The notes under the pieces: generated by a model | Seen by the model: only the letters and a program-made list of their open reading frames with translations | Database searches by the model: none | Told to the model about the DNA's origin: nothing | DNA from: an uncultured Clostridia bacterium | GTDB taxonomy: Bacteria > Bacillota_A > Clostridia > TANB77 > CAG-508 | NCBI GenBank assembly: GCA_947627825.1 | Contig: CANQXO010000005.1 | Coordinates: 1-34,057, forward strand | DNA length: 34,057 nucleotides | Direction of reading: 5' to 3' | In this document: piece after piece, positions 27,021 through 33,996 of the stretch | How positions within the stretch are numbered: the stretch's first letter is position 1 | Layout of the letters: each line of letters begins with the position of its first letter | Translations under genes and position numbers: made by a program

Positions 27021-27036
27021 TAAGTATATAAAATCC

Positions 27037-27072
27037 TAAGAAAAGAAAGTAAATTGATACTTTCTTTTCTTA
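27037..27072 (+). terminator. Hairpin terminator after the 11-residue-repeat gene
   Basis: A perfect 15-bp stem pairs TAAGAAAAGAAAGTA (27037-27051) with TACTTTCTTTTCTTA (27058-27072) around a 6-nt loop. The right arm is itself T-rich and TTGTAATT follows. Confidence 0.7.
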
Positions 27073-27140
27073 TTGTAATTAAGTAAAAAATCTTATTAAT
27101 CTAAAACATTAAAAATTTTTAAAGTTATAATTAAATTATC

Positions 27141-27167
27141 TTGAAAAAACTACATATTTAGTATAAT
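27141..27167 (+). promoter_or_regulatory. Possible promoter of the amidase gene
   Basis: TATAAT (27162-27167) is a full -10 match. TTGAAA (27141-27146) is only 15 bp upstream, shorter than ideal. The start codon follows 33 bp later. Confidence 0.45.
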
Positions 27168-27200
27168 ATAGTAATAAATAAATAAAGGATAAAAGATAAA

Positions 27201-28898
27201 ATGAAAAAAAGAAATAAAATATTATTGGTATTTATTTTTATAGTTATTAGTTTATTAATAAGCAATAAAAGTTTTGCAGAAACAGTCAAGACTATGACGA
27301 TAGTTTTAGACCCAGGACATGGAGGACACGAATCCGGAGCAGTAAATAGCCAATACGGAATTTTAGAAAAAGATATAAATTTGACAACTGCAAGATATTT
27401 AAGAGACTATTTGAATAACTATTATGGTATAAATATAATAATGACACATGACGGACTTCCATTAGACCAAGAGATGGAAGTTGTAGATAGGTCAATGGTA
27501 GCAAGGAACAATAATGCGGATTTATTGTTATGTTTGCATTATAATGCAGCAGGAGAAAATGAACAAAGTGCAGATGGAGCAGAAGTTTATGTAACATATA
27601 ATAAATCACAATATAAATATAACGAAGAAAGTACAGAAATAGGAAATCTAATATTAAGAAATTTAGGTAGTTTAGGAATAAGAAGCAGAGGTGTAAAAAC
27701 AAAACTATGTAATGACACAGAAGAAAAATGGCAATATTATGATGGCTCAAGAGCAGACTACTATGGAATAATAAGATATGCAATGAAAGGAGACGGAGAA
27801 GATAGAGGAATAGACTTCTCAAAAGGTGCAGGAATTACCACAATATTAATAGAACATGCTTTTATAAGAGGAAGAGACTATCAATTTTTTAATACAAATG
27901 AAAAAATAAGAAAAATTGCAGAAGCAGACGGCTCAGCAATAGTTGAACATTATAATTTAAAACTAAAAACAGAAGTACCAAATTCAATAGCTTTAGATAA
28001 AGAAAACCTTATATTATCAATAGGAGAAAAAGAAAAAATTACAGCAACAATTATTCCAGAAACTGCAATAAATAAAAAAGTAATTTGGTCAACAAGTAAT
28101 GAAAACATTGCAAAAATTAATAATGATGGAGAAATAGAAGCAATATCAGAAGGAAAAGCTACTATAACAGTAACAGCAGATGGAAACGATGCAGTAAAAA
28201 AGGAAATACAAGTAGAAGTAATTAAGCCATATATAGAAATAGAAAATGGTGAAGAAGCAAATGCAGTATTAGGAAGTAGATTACAATTATTTAAAGACAT
28301 AGGAAAACTAGATTCAAAAGTAACTTGGCAAAGTGAAAATAATCAAATTGCAACAGTTGATGAAAATGGATTAATTACCACTACTGGTGAAGGAAGCACT
28401 ACAATAAAAGCAAAATTAGAAGAATATGCTGTCGAAGATACAATAAAAATTAATGTTACAAAATTAGAAGATAATCAAAAGATAGAAATATTAGACTATA
28501 AAGAAGAAAATGGAATTATATCAAAATTTGAAAGAATGACGACTAAGGACGACTTTATAAAACATATTAAAATACCTGAAAATTATAAAATTGAAGTAGA
28601 ATATAAAGATGAAAAAAATGAATATATAGGTACAGGAACAAAAATAAAAATACTAGATGAAAATAACATTGTTGTGCAAAACTATATAGCCAGACTTTAT
28701 GCAGATGTAAATGGAGATGGAAGAATATCAGCAATGGATTTTACATATATAAGAAATCATATCATGGAAGTTCAAGCAATTACAGAAGAAAATACTAAAT
28801 TAGCTTCAGATGTAAATGGAGATGGTAGAATTTCAACTATGGACTTTACACTAATTAGAAATGATATTATGGATGTGCAAAAAATTGTAACAAAATAA
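27201..28898 (+). CDS. Secreted N-acetylmuramoyl-L-alanine amidase with Ig-like domains and a dockerin
   Basis: This 565-residue wall hydrolase cleaves the bond between N-acetylmuramic acid and L-alanine in peptidoglycan. A signal peptide (1-26) is followed by an Amidase_3 domain (about 31-250). Zinc ligands are H40 (LDPGHGGHESGA), E56 (ILEKDINL) and H113 (LCLHYNA), and the catalytic E218 lies in ILIEHAFI. Two Big2-type Ig-like domains come next, the first clear (about 255-330, VIWSTSNENIAKIN), the second diverged (about 335-410, VTWQSENNQIATVDENG). The C-terminus is a type I dockerin-like pair: DVNGDGRIS at 502-510 and again at 537-545, each followed by DFTxIRNxIM. Dockerins bind cohesins, so this enzyme may be docked on a surface scaffold. 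No cohesin is recognised in the window. The next gene encodes a membrane-anchored Ig-like protein. Confidence 0.92.
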   Translation: MKKRNKILLVFIFIVISLLISNKSFAETVKTMTIVLDPGHGGHESGAVNSQYGILEKDINLTTARYLRDYLNNYYGINIIMTHDGLPLDQEMEVVDRSMVARNNNADLLLCLHYNAAGENEQSADGAEVYVTYNKSQYKYNEESTEIGNLILRNLGSLGIRSRGVKTKLCNDTEEKWQYYDGSRADYYGIIRYAMKGDGEDRGIDFSKGAGITTILIEHAFIRGRDYQFFNTNEKIRKIAEADGSAIVEHYNLKLKTEVPNSIALDKENLILSIGEKEKITATIIPETAINKKVIWSTSNENIAKINNDGEIEAISEGKATITVTADGNDAVKKEIQVEVIKPYIEIENGEEANAVLGSRLQLFKDIGKLDSKVTWQSENNQIATVDENGLITTTGEGSTTIKAKLEEYAVEDTIKINVTKLEDNQKIEILDYKEENGIISKFERMTTKDDFIKHIKIPENYKIEVEYKDEKNEYIGTGTKIKILDENNIVVQNYIARLYADVNGDGRISAMDFTYIRNHIMEVQAITEENTKLASDVNGDGRISTMDFTLIRNDIMDVQKIVTK

Positions 28899-28989
28899 AA
28901 AAAGATAAATAAATTAAAATCAAAAATGAAAAGTTACAATTAAAATAAAGATTATATAAAAACAAAAGTTAATTATAAGGAGATAGCTT

Positions 28990-30054
28990 ATGAGATTAAA
29001 AAGACGAGACAAAATAAAAAAAGTAAGTATAATTATATTAATTACAACTGTAATATTAAATTTTATCAGTATATTAAAATGTGAAGTATATGCAGCTAAT
29101 ATTGGAATTAGTGCAAGTTCATCATCAGTATATGTTGGAAACCAGTTTAGTGTAACTATATCTGGCATTAACGGAAAAGTAATAGTATCAGGAACAGATA
29201 ATATATCACTATCTCAGAGTGGAACTTTATGGATAACTGAAACGATAACAATAAACTGTACTGCAAAAACAACAGGAAAAGGTACAGTAACTGTAACGCC
29301 TGTAGATGTTACAACATCTAGTGCTGACCCAGTCGAAATAACAAATCCTGCAAGTGTAAGCGTAAATATAAGTGAAAAACCTGCAGAAACCAAACCAGCA
29401 ACTTCACCAGAACAAACAACTCCATCAACACCATCAACTAATAACAATCAAAGTAATAATTCAGGAAGCAATTCTAAACCAAGCACACAAAAACCAACAA
29501 CTACAACCACGACAAATAAAAAAACAAATACTCAAACAAACAAAACACAAACTGAAGTACAAAATCAAGAAACAATAATACCAGAAGAAGCAACACCACA
29601 ACTTGGTATATATGGGCTAACAATTAAAGGAATTAAAGAAAATGGAGAAGAAGTAGATGTAAACTTAACTCCAGCATTTACAGTAGATGTTTTTGAATAT
29701 TCGGCAGAAGTAGAAAACGAAATAATTGACTTAAAAATAATTGCAGATGCAGGAGAATATTCGGACTTACTAAAAATAGAAAAGCCAGAAAAACTTGTAG
29801 AAGGTGAAAATGAAATTGTACTTAATATTCAAAATGAAACAGACAATTTTACATATAAAGTTAAATTAACTAGAAAACAAAGTCCTATTTCAGAAGAAAA
29901 CAATATAGAACCTATTGACACGAAAATGAATGTAGGATTACCAACAATCACTATGCCGGTATGGTCATTCATTTTAATAATATTTGCAATAATTATTATA
30001 GAAGCAATAATATTAAAATGGAAATGGATAATATCTAAAATAAAAAAATATTAA
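28990..30054 (+). CDS. Membrane-anchored surface protein with Ig-like and cadherin-like domains joined by a Thr/Asn/Pro linker
   Basis: The 354-residue protein has a basic N-terminus and signal helix (about 12-36, ending VYA). An Ig/cohesin-like beta domain follows (about 37-125), opening IGISASSSSVYVGNQFSVTISG. A low-complexity linker (about 130-205) is rich in Thr, Ser, Pro, Asn, Gln and Lys. After it comes one cadherin-like beta-sandwich (about 208-300, with VDVFEYSAEVE), then a transmembrane helix (about 320-342) and a basic tail. The same anchor plan is seen in the protein at 7996, and the cadherin-like domains share FEYSAE. The gene lies 91 nt after the dockerin amidase with its own RBS (AAGGAGA) and may be co-expressed. 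Whether the first domain binds a dockerin cannot be told from sequence alone. Confidence 0.75.
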   Translation: MRLKRRDKIKKVSIIILITTVILNFISILKCEVYAANIGISASSSSVYVGNQFSVTISGINGKVIVSGTDNISLSQSGTLWITETITINCTAKTTGKGTVTVTPVDVTTSSADPVEITNPASVSVNISEKPAETKPATSPEQTTPSTPSTNNNQSNNSGSNSKPSTQKPTTTTTTNKKTNTQTNKTQTEVQNQETIIPEEATPQLGIYGLTIKGIKENGEEVDVNLTPAFTVDVFEYSAEVENEIIDLKIIADAGEYSDLLKIEKPEKLVEGENEIVLNIQNETDNFTYKVKLTRKQSPISEENNIEPIDTKMNVGLPTITMPVWSFILIIFAIIIIEAIILKWKWIISKIKKY

Positions 30055-30139
30055 TATAAAATAAATACTGATATTAATAAAACAATAGAAATTTAGTAAA
30101 GCATAAATAATAAAGGAAAGGATAAATCTTTTTTTAAAA

Positions 30140-30604
30140 ATGGAAAAAAATATTGTTATAGCAAAAAATCCAACTGCATATCATAACTATGAAATTATTG
30201 ATACGATTGAAGCCGGAATTGTTTTATATGGAACAGAAATAAAATCAATTAGAGCAGGAAAAGTTAATTTAAAAGACAGTTATGCCACAATTGAAAAAGA
30301 TGGAGAAGTATTTGTTTATTCTATGCACATAAGTCCATATGAACATGGAAATATTTATAATAAAGACCCGCTAAGACCAAAAAAGTTATTACTGAATAGA
30401 AAAGAGATAAATAAGATAGTAGGGCAAATAACTCAAAAAGGTTACACAATGGTGCCAACACAAATTTATTTTAAAGGAAATTTTGTAAAACTTCAAATAG
30501 GAATAGGAAAAGGAAAAAAGTTATATGATAAAAGAGAAGACTTAAAGAAGAAAGAGGCAGAAAGAAAAATAGATAGATATTTAAAAGAAAGCCATTCAAC
30601 TTAA
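30140..30604 (+). CDS. smpB: SsrA-binding protein SmpB
   Basis: SmpB binds tmRNA and brings it to stalled ribosomes for trans-translation. The 154-residue protein has the complete pattern: [67 protein letters not shown] and the C-terminal [22 protein letters not shown]. The length is normal. The best Shine-Dalgarno (GGAAAGGA, 30115-30122) lies 17 nt before the ATG, longer than usual, with a run of seven T between. No nearer start codon exists in frame. No tmRNA gene is visible in the window. The stop codon lies in the loop of the terminator hairpin. Confidence 0.96.
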   Translation: MEKNIVIAKNPTAYHNYEIIDTIEAGIVLYGTEIKSIRAGKVNLKDSYATIEKDGEVFVYSMHISPYEHGNIYNKDPLRPKKLLLNRKEINKIVGQITQKGYTMVPTQIYFKGNFVKLQIGIGKGKKLYDKREDLKKKEAERKIDRYLKESHST

Positions 30605-30627
30605 AATTGAATGGCTAATTTTTTATT
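30590..30627. terminator. Bidirectional terminator between convergent smpB and the small minus-strand gene
   Basis: AGCCATTCAA (30590-30599) pairs perfectly with TTGAATGGCT (30607-30616) around a 7-nt loop holding the smpB stop. AATTTTTTATTTT follows on the plus strand. On the minus strand the hairpin is followed by TTTCTTTTAAA. It fits a shared terminator for both genes. Confidence 0.85.
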
Positions 30628-30970
30628 TTCCTAATCTAATTAAAATTGCAACTGCAAGTAATATTATAACTAATCCAACAGCAAGAAGTAAAATGTTTAA
30701 AATTTCCGAAATTCCAAAACTTGATGTAGGTTCATTATACTCATCTATGCTTTCAATACTAGTAACTGTATTAGTATCTAACTCTGTTAAATTGCTAGTT
30801 GCATTGGAGTTTCTAAGATTGTTTCCCGGATTATCGTTATCAGTTACATTTGATTCATTTGCAAGATTCATATTAATATTTGTTGCAAGAACACTAGAAG
30901 CACAAACGAAAACAACACAGAAAATAGCTAATATAATTGATACCATAATAATTTTTTTTGAGTTTGACAT
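30623..30970 (-). CDS. Small secreted/anchored protein of unknown function
   Basis: I do not recognise this 115-residue protein, the only clear minus-strand gene in the window. It has a signal helix (about 7-29, ending SSVLA), a spacer rich in Asn, Thr, Ser and Glu (about 30-80, with NESNVTDNDNPGNNLRNSNA), and a C-terminal transmembrane helix (about 88-111, ILNILLLAVGLVIILLAVAIL) ending RLGK. The start is supported by AGGAGG (30981-30986 on the minus strand) 10 nt upstream and by a promoter further out. It is convergent with smpB and shares its terminator. Its layout resembles the protein at 26505. Function is open. Confidence 0.72.
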   Translation of the reverse strand: MSNSKKIIMVSIILAIFCVVFVCASSVLATNINMNLANESNVTDNDNPGNNLRNSNATSNLTELDTNTVTSIESIDEYNEPTSSFGISEILNILLLAVGLVIILLAVAILIRLGK

Positions 30971-31013
30971 AAATAAAAAGCCTCCTATTATTTATTCTTA
31001 AGTTCATACAATA

Positions 31014-31042
31014 ATAATAATATATTTAATAAAAAATGTCTA
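31014..31042 (-). promoter_or_regulatory. Promoter of the small minus-strand gene
   Basis: On the minus strand TAGACA (31042-31037) and TATTAT (31019-31014) are separated by 17 bp. The start codon is about 43 bp downstream, with AGGAGG between. Confidence 0.65.
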
Positions 31043-31095
31043 GTATTTTTATAAAAATTTTACTTTATGATATAAACTATTGATTTTATTTCATA

Positions 31096-31145
31096 TTGTT
31101 AAGTTTCCATTATTTGATATGATTAAAAAAATATAAATAATGGAA
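31096..31145 (+). promoter_or_regulatory. Recombinase promoter overlapped by an 11-bp inverted repeat
   Basis: TTGTTA (31096-31101) and TATGAT (31118-31123) are 16 bp apart. TTCCATTATTT (31105-31115) and its exact complement AAATAATGGAA (31135-31145) flank the -10 box and the expected transcription start, and the right arm runs into the Shine-Dalgarno GGAAGG. This could be an operator for autoregulation, or a hairpin limiting translation if transcription starts further upstream. Confidence 0.5.
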
Positions 31146-31155
31146 GGTGATATTA

Positions 31156-32097
31156 ATGAGATTATTACAAGAACTAAAAAAAGCAATAAGAAAAGAAGAC
31201 GAAAAAAAGAAATTTGAAACAGTTGCACAAGAATGGATTGAATATAAAAAAATATCAATAAAAGAGTCAACATATTGTAACTATTTATTTATAATAGAAA
31301 AATATTTAATCCCAGAATTTAAAGAAAAAAATATTGAAAGAATTAAAAATTATAATAATTATATTCAAAATTTGCAAAAAGAACTATCAGCAAAAACGAT
31401 AAGAGATATTATAAATGTTTTAAAAGCTATCTTAAAATACTATGAGGATGAGAACGATTGTATCTTACCATTAAAAAGAATGAACTTGCCAAAAATGGAA
31501 AAGCAAAGATTAAAAATATTAAGCGATAAAGAAAAAGAAAGATTAGAAAAATATTGCTATGAAAAAAACACATTAAAAACATTGGGAATAATAGTGTGTT
31601 TAAACACGGGAATGAGGGTAGGAGAAATATGTAGCTTAAAATGGAAGAATATAGATCTAGAAAATAAAGAAATATTTGTTGAACAAACGCTGCAAAGAAT
31701 TTATAATAAAGAAAGCAGAAACTCTAACATTGTAATAGATAGACCAAAAACAGATTGTTCAATTAGAAGTATTCCTATTAATCAAAAACTTTATGAAATT
31801 TTAAAACCATTAAAGAAAAAATATAAAGATGATGACTATTTTCTATCAGGGAAAAGCACAGAAATTGTAGAACCACGAAATTATCAATATAATTTTAAAG
31901 TAATACTAAATGAGTGCAAATTAAAACCATACAAATTTCATATTTTAAGGCATACATTTGCAACGAATTGCGTAGAAGTTGGAATGGATGCAAAATCGCT
32001 AAGCGAGATATTAGGACATTCGGATGTAGATATAACCTTAGGAATATATGTTCACTCATCAGATAAAATTAAGAAAAAATATTTAGAAAAAATATAA
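31156..32097 (+). CDS. Tyrosine recombinase / phage-integrase family site-specific recombinase
   Basis: This 313-residue enzyme cuts and rejoins DNA at specific sites through a tyrosine nucleophile. The N-terminal half is a SAM-like core-binding domain (about 20-105). The catalytic domain holds R154 (NTGMRVGEICSLKW), a beta-hairpin lysine in RPKTDCSIRSIPI, H262 and R265 (HILRHTFAT), H288 (LGHSD) and Y298 (GIYVH). All catalytic residues are present, so the enzyme should be active. The ATG at 31156 follows GGAAGGTGA; an in-frame GTG at 31147 lies inside that RBS. Phage or island genes are not seen nearby. Instead an inverted repeat starts 3 nt after its stop codon, in front of a surface-protein gene, which suggests a local DNA-inversion role. 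Confidence 0.93.
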   Translation: MRLLQELKKAIRKEDEKKKFETVAQEWIEYKKISIKESTYCNYLFIIEKYLIPEFKEKNIERIKNYNNYIQNLQKELSAKTIRDIINVLKAILKYYEDENDCILPLKRMNLPKMEKQRLKILSDKEKERLEKYCYEKNTLKTLGIIVCLNTGMRVGEICSLKWKNIDLENKEIFVEQTLQRIYNKESRNSNIVIDRPKTDCSIRSIPINQKLYEILKPLKKKYKDDDYFLSGKSTEIVEPRNYQYNFKVILNECKLKPYKFHILRHTFATNCVEVGMDAKSLSEILGHSDVDITLGIYVHSSDKIKKKYLEKI

Positions 32098-32100
32098 AAA

Positions 32101-32289
32101 TTTATCGTCAAGTAGATAACTTAACGACATTATATATTCTAATTTTATATTAAAAATGCAAAAAAATCAACATTTGGATTAATTTTGTTTGCCGATGATT
32201 TTGAATAAGTTAAAACCAACGAAATCATTGATTTATAAAAGAAAAACGGTAATCTAATTTTATCATTAAGTTATCTACTTAATGATAAA
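32101..32289. repeat. Imperfect 29-bp inverted repeats flanking a 131-bp segment (candidate invertible switch)
   Basis: The left copy (32101-32129) and the reverse complement of the right copy (32261-32289) agree at 25 of 29 positions. All four differences are transitions. The shared core is AAGTAGATAACTTAA (32110-32124; complement at 32266-32280). Each copy is itself a dyad: arms ending AAGT and ACTT around a 5-bp centre, AGATA on the left and TATCT on the right. The centres are reverse complements, so recombination between the copies would invert the 131 bp between them and not delete it. This is the form of a tyrosine-recombinase core site with two inverted arms. The left copy starts 3 nt after the recombinase stop. 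Confidence 0.75.
32142..32170 (-). promoter_or_regulatory. Candidate promoter inside the invertible segment, facing the recombinase
   Basis: On the minus strand TTGATT (32170-32165) is followed after 17 bp by TAAAAT (32147-32142), or after 15 bp by TATAAA (32149-32144). It would read leftwards in the present orientation. On the plus strand the best match in the segment is poor (TTGATT at 32228, 16 bp, TAATCT). Inversion would point the better promoter at the surface gene. Confidence 0.4.
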
Positions 32290-32294
32290 ATTAG
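32254..32294 (+). repeat. Perfect 18-bp palindromic arms abutting the RBS of the GLUG gene
   Basis: CTAATTTTATCATTAAGT (32254-32271) is exactly complementary to 32277-32294, with TATCT between. The right arm ends in the AG of AGGAGG, the Shine-Dalgarno for the ATG at 32305. It contains the right recombination half of the inverted repeat pair and is longer than needed for recombinase binding. In RNA it would make a stable hairpin touching the ribosome binding site. Confidence 0.8.
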
Positions 32295-32304
32295 GAGGAT
32301 AAAA

Positions 32305-33871
32305 ATGCAAAAGATAATGAAAAACAAAGGAATAACGCTCGTTGCGTTGGTAGTAACAATAATAATTATGTTGATTTTAGCAGGTGTAACACTAAATTTA
32401 ACGCTAGGAGATAATGGGCTAATAAAAATGGCACAACAAACAACAAAAGAATATCAAAATGCTCAAAATACAGAAGATATGTCATTGCAACAATTGTCAG
32501 ATGAATTACAAGCAATAATAGGCAAAGGAAAAGATGATGAAACACCGGGAGAGTTGTCAGGAGAAGGAACAAAAGATAATCCATATTTAATAGAGAGCAT
32601 AGAAGATTTAGTAGTATTTTCAAATAAGGTAAATGAAGGAACAACATTTGAAAATCAAGTTGTAAAATTAACTGTAAATTTAGATTTTAAGTCAGAAGAT
32701 TCTTATGTAGATAGCAAGAGTATAATTTATGGAGATATAAATGGAATAAACGGAGCAGAAGAATTAAAGACAGAACTAACGACAGGAACAGGGTTTAAAT
32801 CCATAGGAAATAATAGCCAACAATTTAAAGGCACATTTGACGGTCAAAATCGAACAATAAGCAATTTGTATATAAATATAGCAGAAGATTACAAAGGATT
32901 ATTTGGCTATGTAGGAAGTAAAGGAGTAATAAAAAATCTAATAATATCAAATGCAGATATAAATTGTGAAGCATTATATGTGGCTATTATAACAGGATAT
33001 GTTGATAGCGGTACAATAGAAAATGTAAAAGTAGAAGAAGGATTTCTACAAGGCAATAAACATATTGGAAGTATAGCAGGTTATTTAGAATCACGGAAAT
33101 GTTAATAATTGTTTTAATAGTTGTAAAGTAACTGCAAATGGCGATGGTGATGAGGATTATACGAGAGCTCAAGTCGGAGGAATTGTTGGACGAAGTTCAA
33201 ATAGTTCTATAATCAATTCTCATAATAATGGTAATGTTAATTCGATGGCAGGAATAAGTGTAGGAGGTGTTTGTGGATATGTAGAAAACAACTCAACTAT
33301 AAGTTCTTGTTCAAATACTGGCGATGTGCAAGAAAACACTTTTGGTACATATTTAAAAGGTTCAACATGTGGAGGCATTGCAGGTGACTTATTGAGAGAT
33401 TCTACCATATGTAAAAGCTATAATACTGGCAACATTGAAGCTCCTAGTTATGGTGCTGGTGGAATTGCAGGTAATGTTGGCGAATCATCAATTGAAAATT
33501 GTTATAATTCAGGTAATATTAAGTCAAAAAGAGGAATAATAGGAGGAATTTGTAACATGAGTAGTGCCAAATCGGTTTCCATAGTTTCTTGCTATAATAT
33601 TGGAGTAGTAAAAAAAGATGAAAGTGGTGATTTAGAAAGTGGAGGTGTTGCTTCAGTAAGAGATTCTGAAAATTCAATCAATATAAGCAATTGTTATTAT
33701 TTAAGTGGAACATATGCAGGTGGAATAAATGGAGCAGACACTGACGGAACAGTAAAAAAGAAACAAGAAGAAATGACAACACAAGAATTTGTAGATTCAC
33801 TTAACAGTGGAAGTAAAGAAAAGCCTTGGGTAAAAGGCAAAGTATATCCAATATTATCGTGGCAAAATTAA
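32305..33871 (+). pseudogene. Prepilin-like GLUG-repeat surface protein, interrupted by a +1 frameshift at 33094
   Basis: The first frame (266 residues) opens with a type IV prepilin-like leader, MKNKGITLVALVVTIIIMLI, then a helix and GDNGLIKMAQQ. As in many clostridial proteins of this kind, Ala stands where classical pilins have Glu5. A linker and GLUG-type repeats follow (FKGTFDGQNRTISNLYI, YKGLFGYVGSKGVIKNL, GTIENVKVEEG). After S263 an extra C at 33094 gives CGG AAA TGT TAA. Removing it continues GNVNNCFNSCKVTANGDGD and about five more GLUG repeats (GGVCGYVENNSTISSCSNTG, AGGIAGNVGESSIENCYNSG), to KPWVKGKVYPILSWQN and TAA. The repaired protein has 521 residues and would be exposed on the surface, perhaps in a pilus-like structure. 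RBS AGGAGG. Confidence 0.85.
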
Positions 33872-33961
33872 TAAAAGATTTTAAATTATAAATGAAAAAT
33901 ATCGTTAAGCAATTTATTTCGATATACTTATGTACAATTTATGTATTTTATACTAAAAAAT

Positions 33962-33990
33962 TTGACAAATAAAAAAAATAACTGTATAAT
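33962..33990 (+). promoter_or_regulatory. Consensus sigma-A promoter near the window end
   Basis: TTGACA (33962-33967) and TATAAT (33985-33990) with a 17-bp spacer, full consensus. It drives a transcript that leaves the window after about 60 nt. Confidence 0.85.
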
Positions 33991-33996
33991 TAAACA

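Noticed and set aside
27292..27822. A long minus-strand open frame of 176 codons, very rich in Leu, His and Tyr
   Set aside because: It lies wholly inside the amidase domain, has no RBS and shows the skewed composition of an antisense frame of AT-rich coding DNA. Other minus-strand frames inside genes were dropped for the same reason.
29090..29370. Calling the first domain of the protein at 28990 a cohesin
   Set aside because: Only a general Ig-like strand pattern is visible, and many clostridial Ig-like domains look the same. Without a profile match the call would be unsafe.
30140..32097. Genomic island integrated at smpB/tmRNA, with the tyrosine recombinase as its integrase
   Set aside because: No tmRNA gene, no direct repeat of the smpB end, and no phage or conjugation genes are seen. 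The recombinase is adjacent to inverted repeats instead. An island ending beyond the window cannot be fully excluded.
32254..32294. The palindrome as a simple Rho-independent terminator of the recombinase
   Set aside because: No T tract follows; the stem is followed directly by an RBS and start codon. A partial attenuating effect remains possible.
33896..33920. A possible third recombination half-site (ATCGTTAAG) after the GLUG gene
   Set aside because: Only about nine bases resemble one arm of the sites and the second arm is not matched, which is expected by chance in AT-rich DNA.
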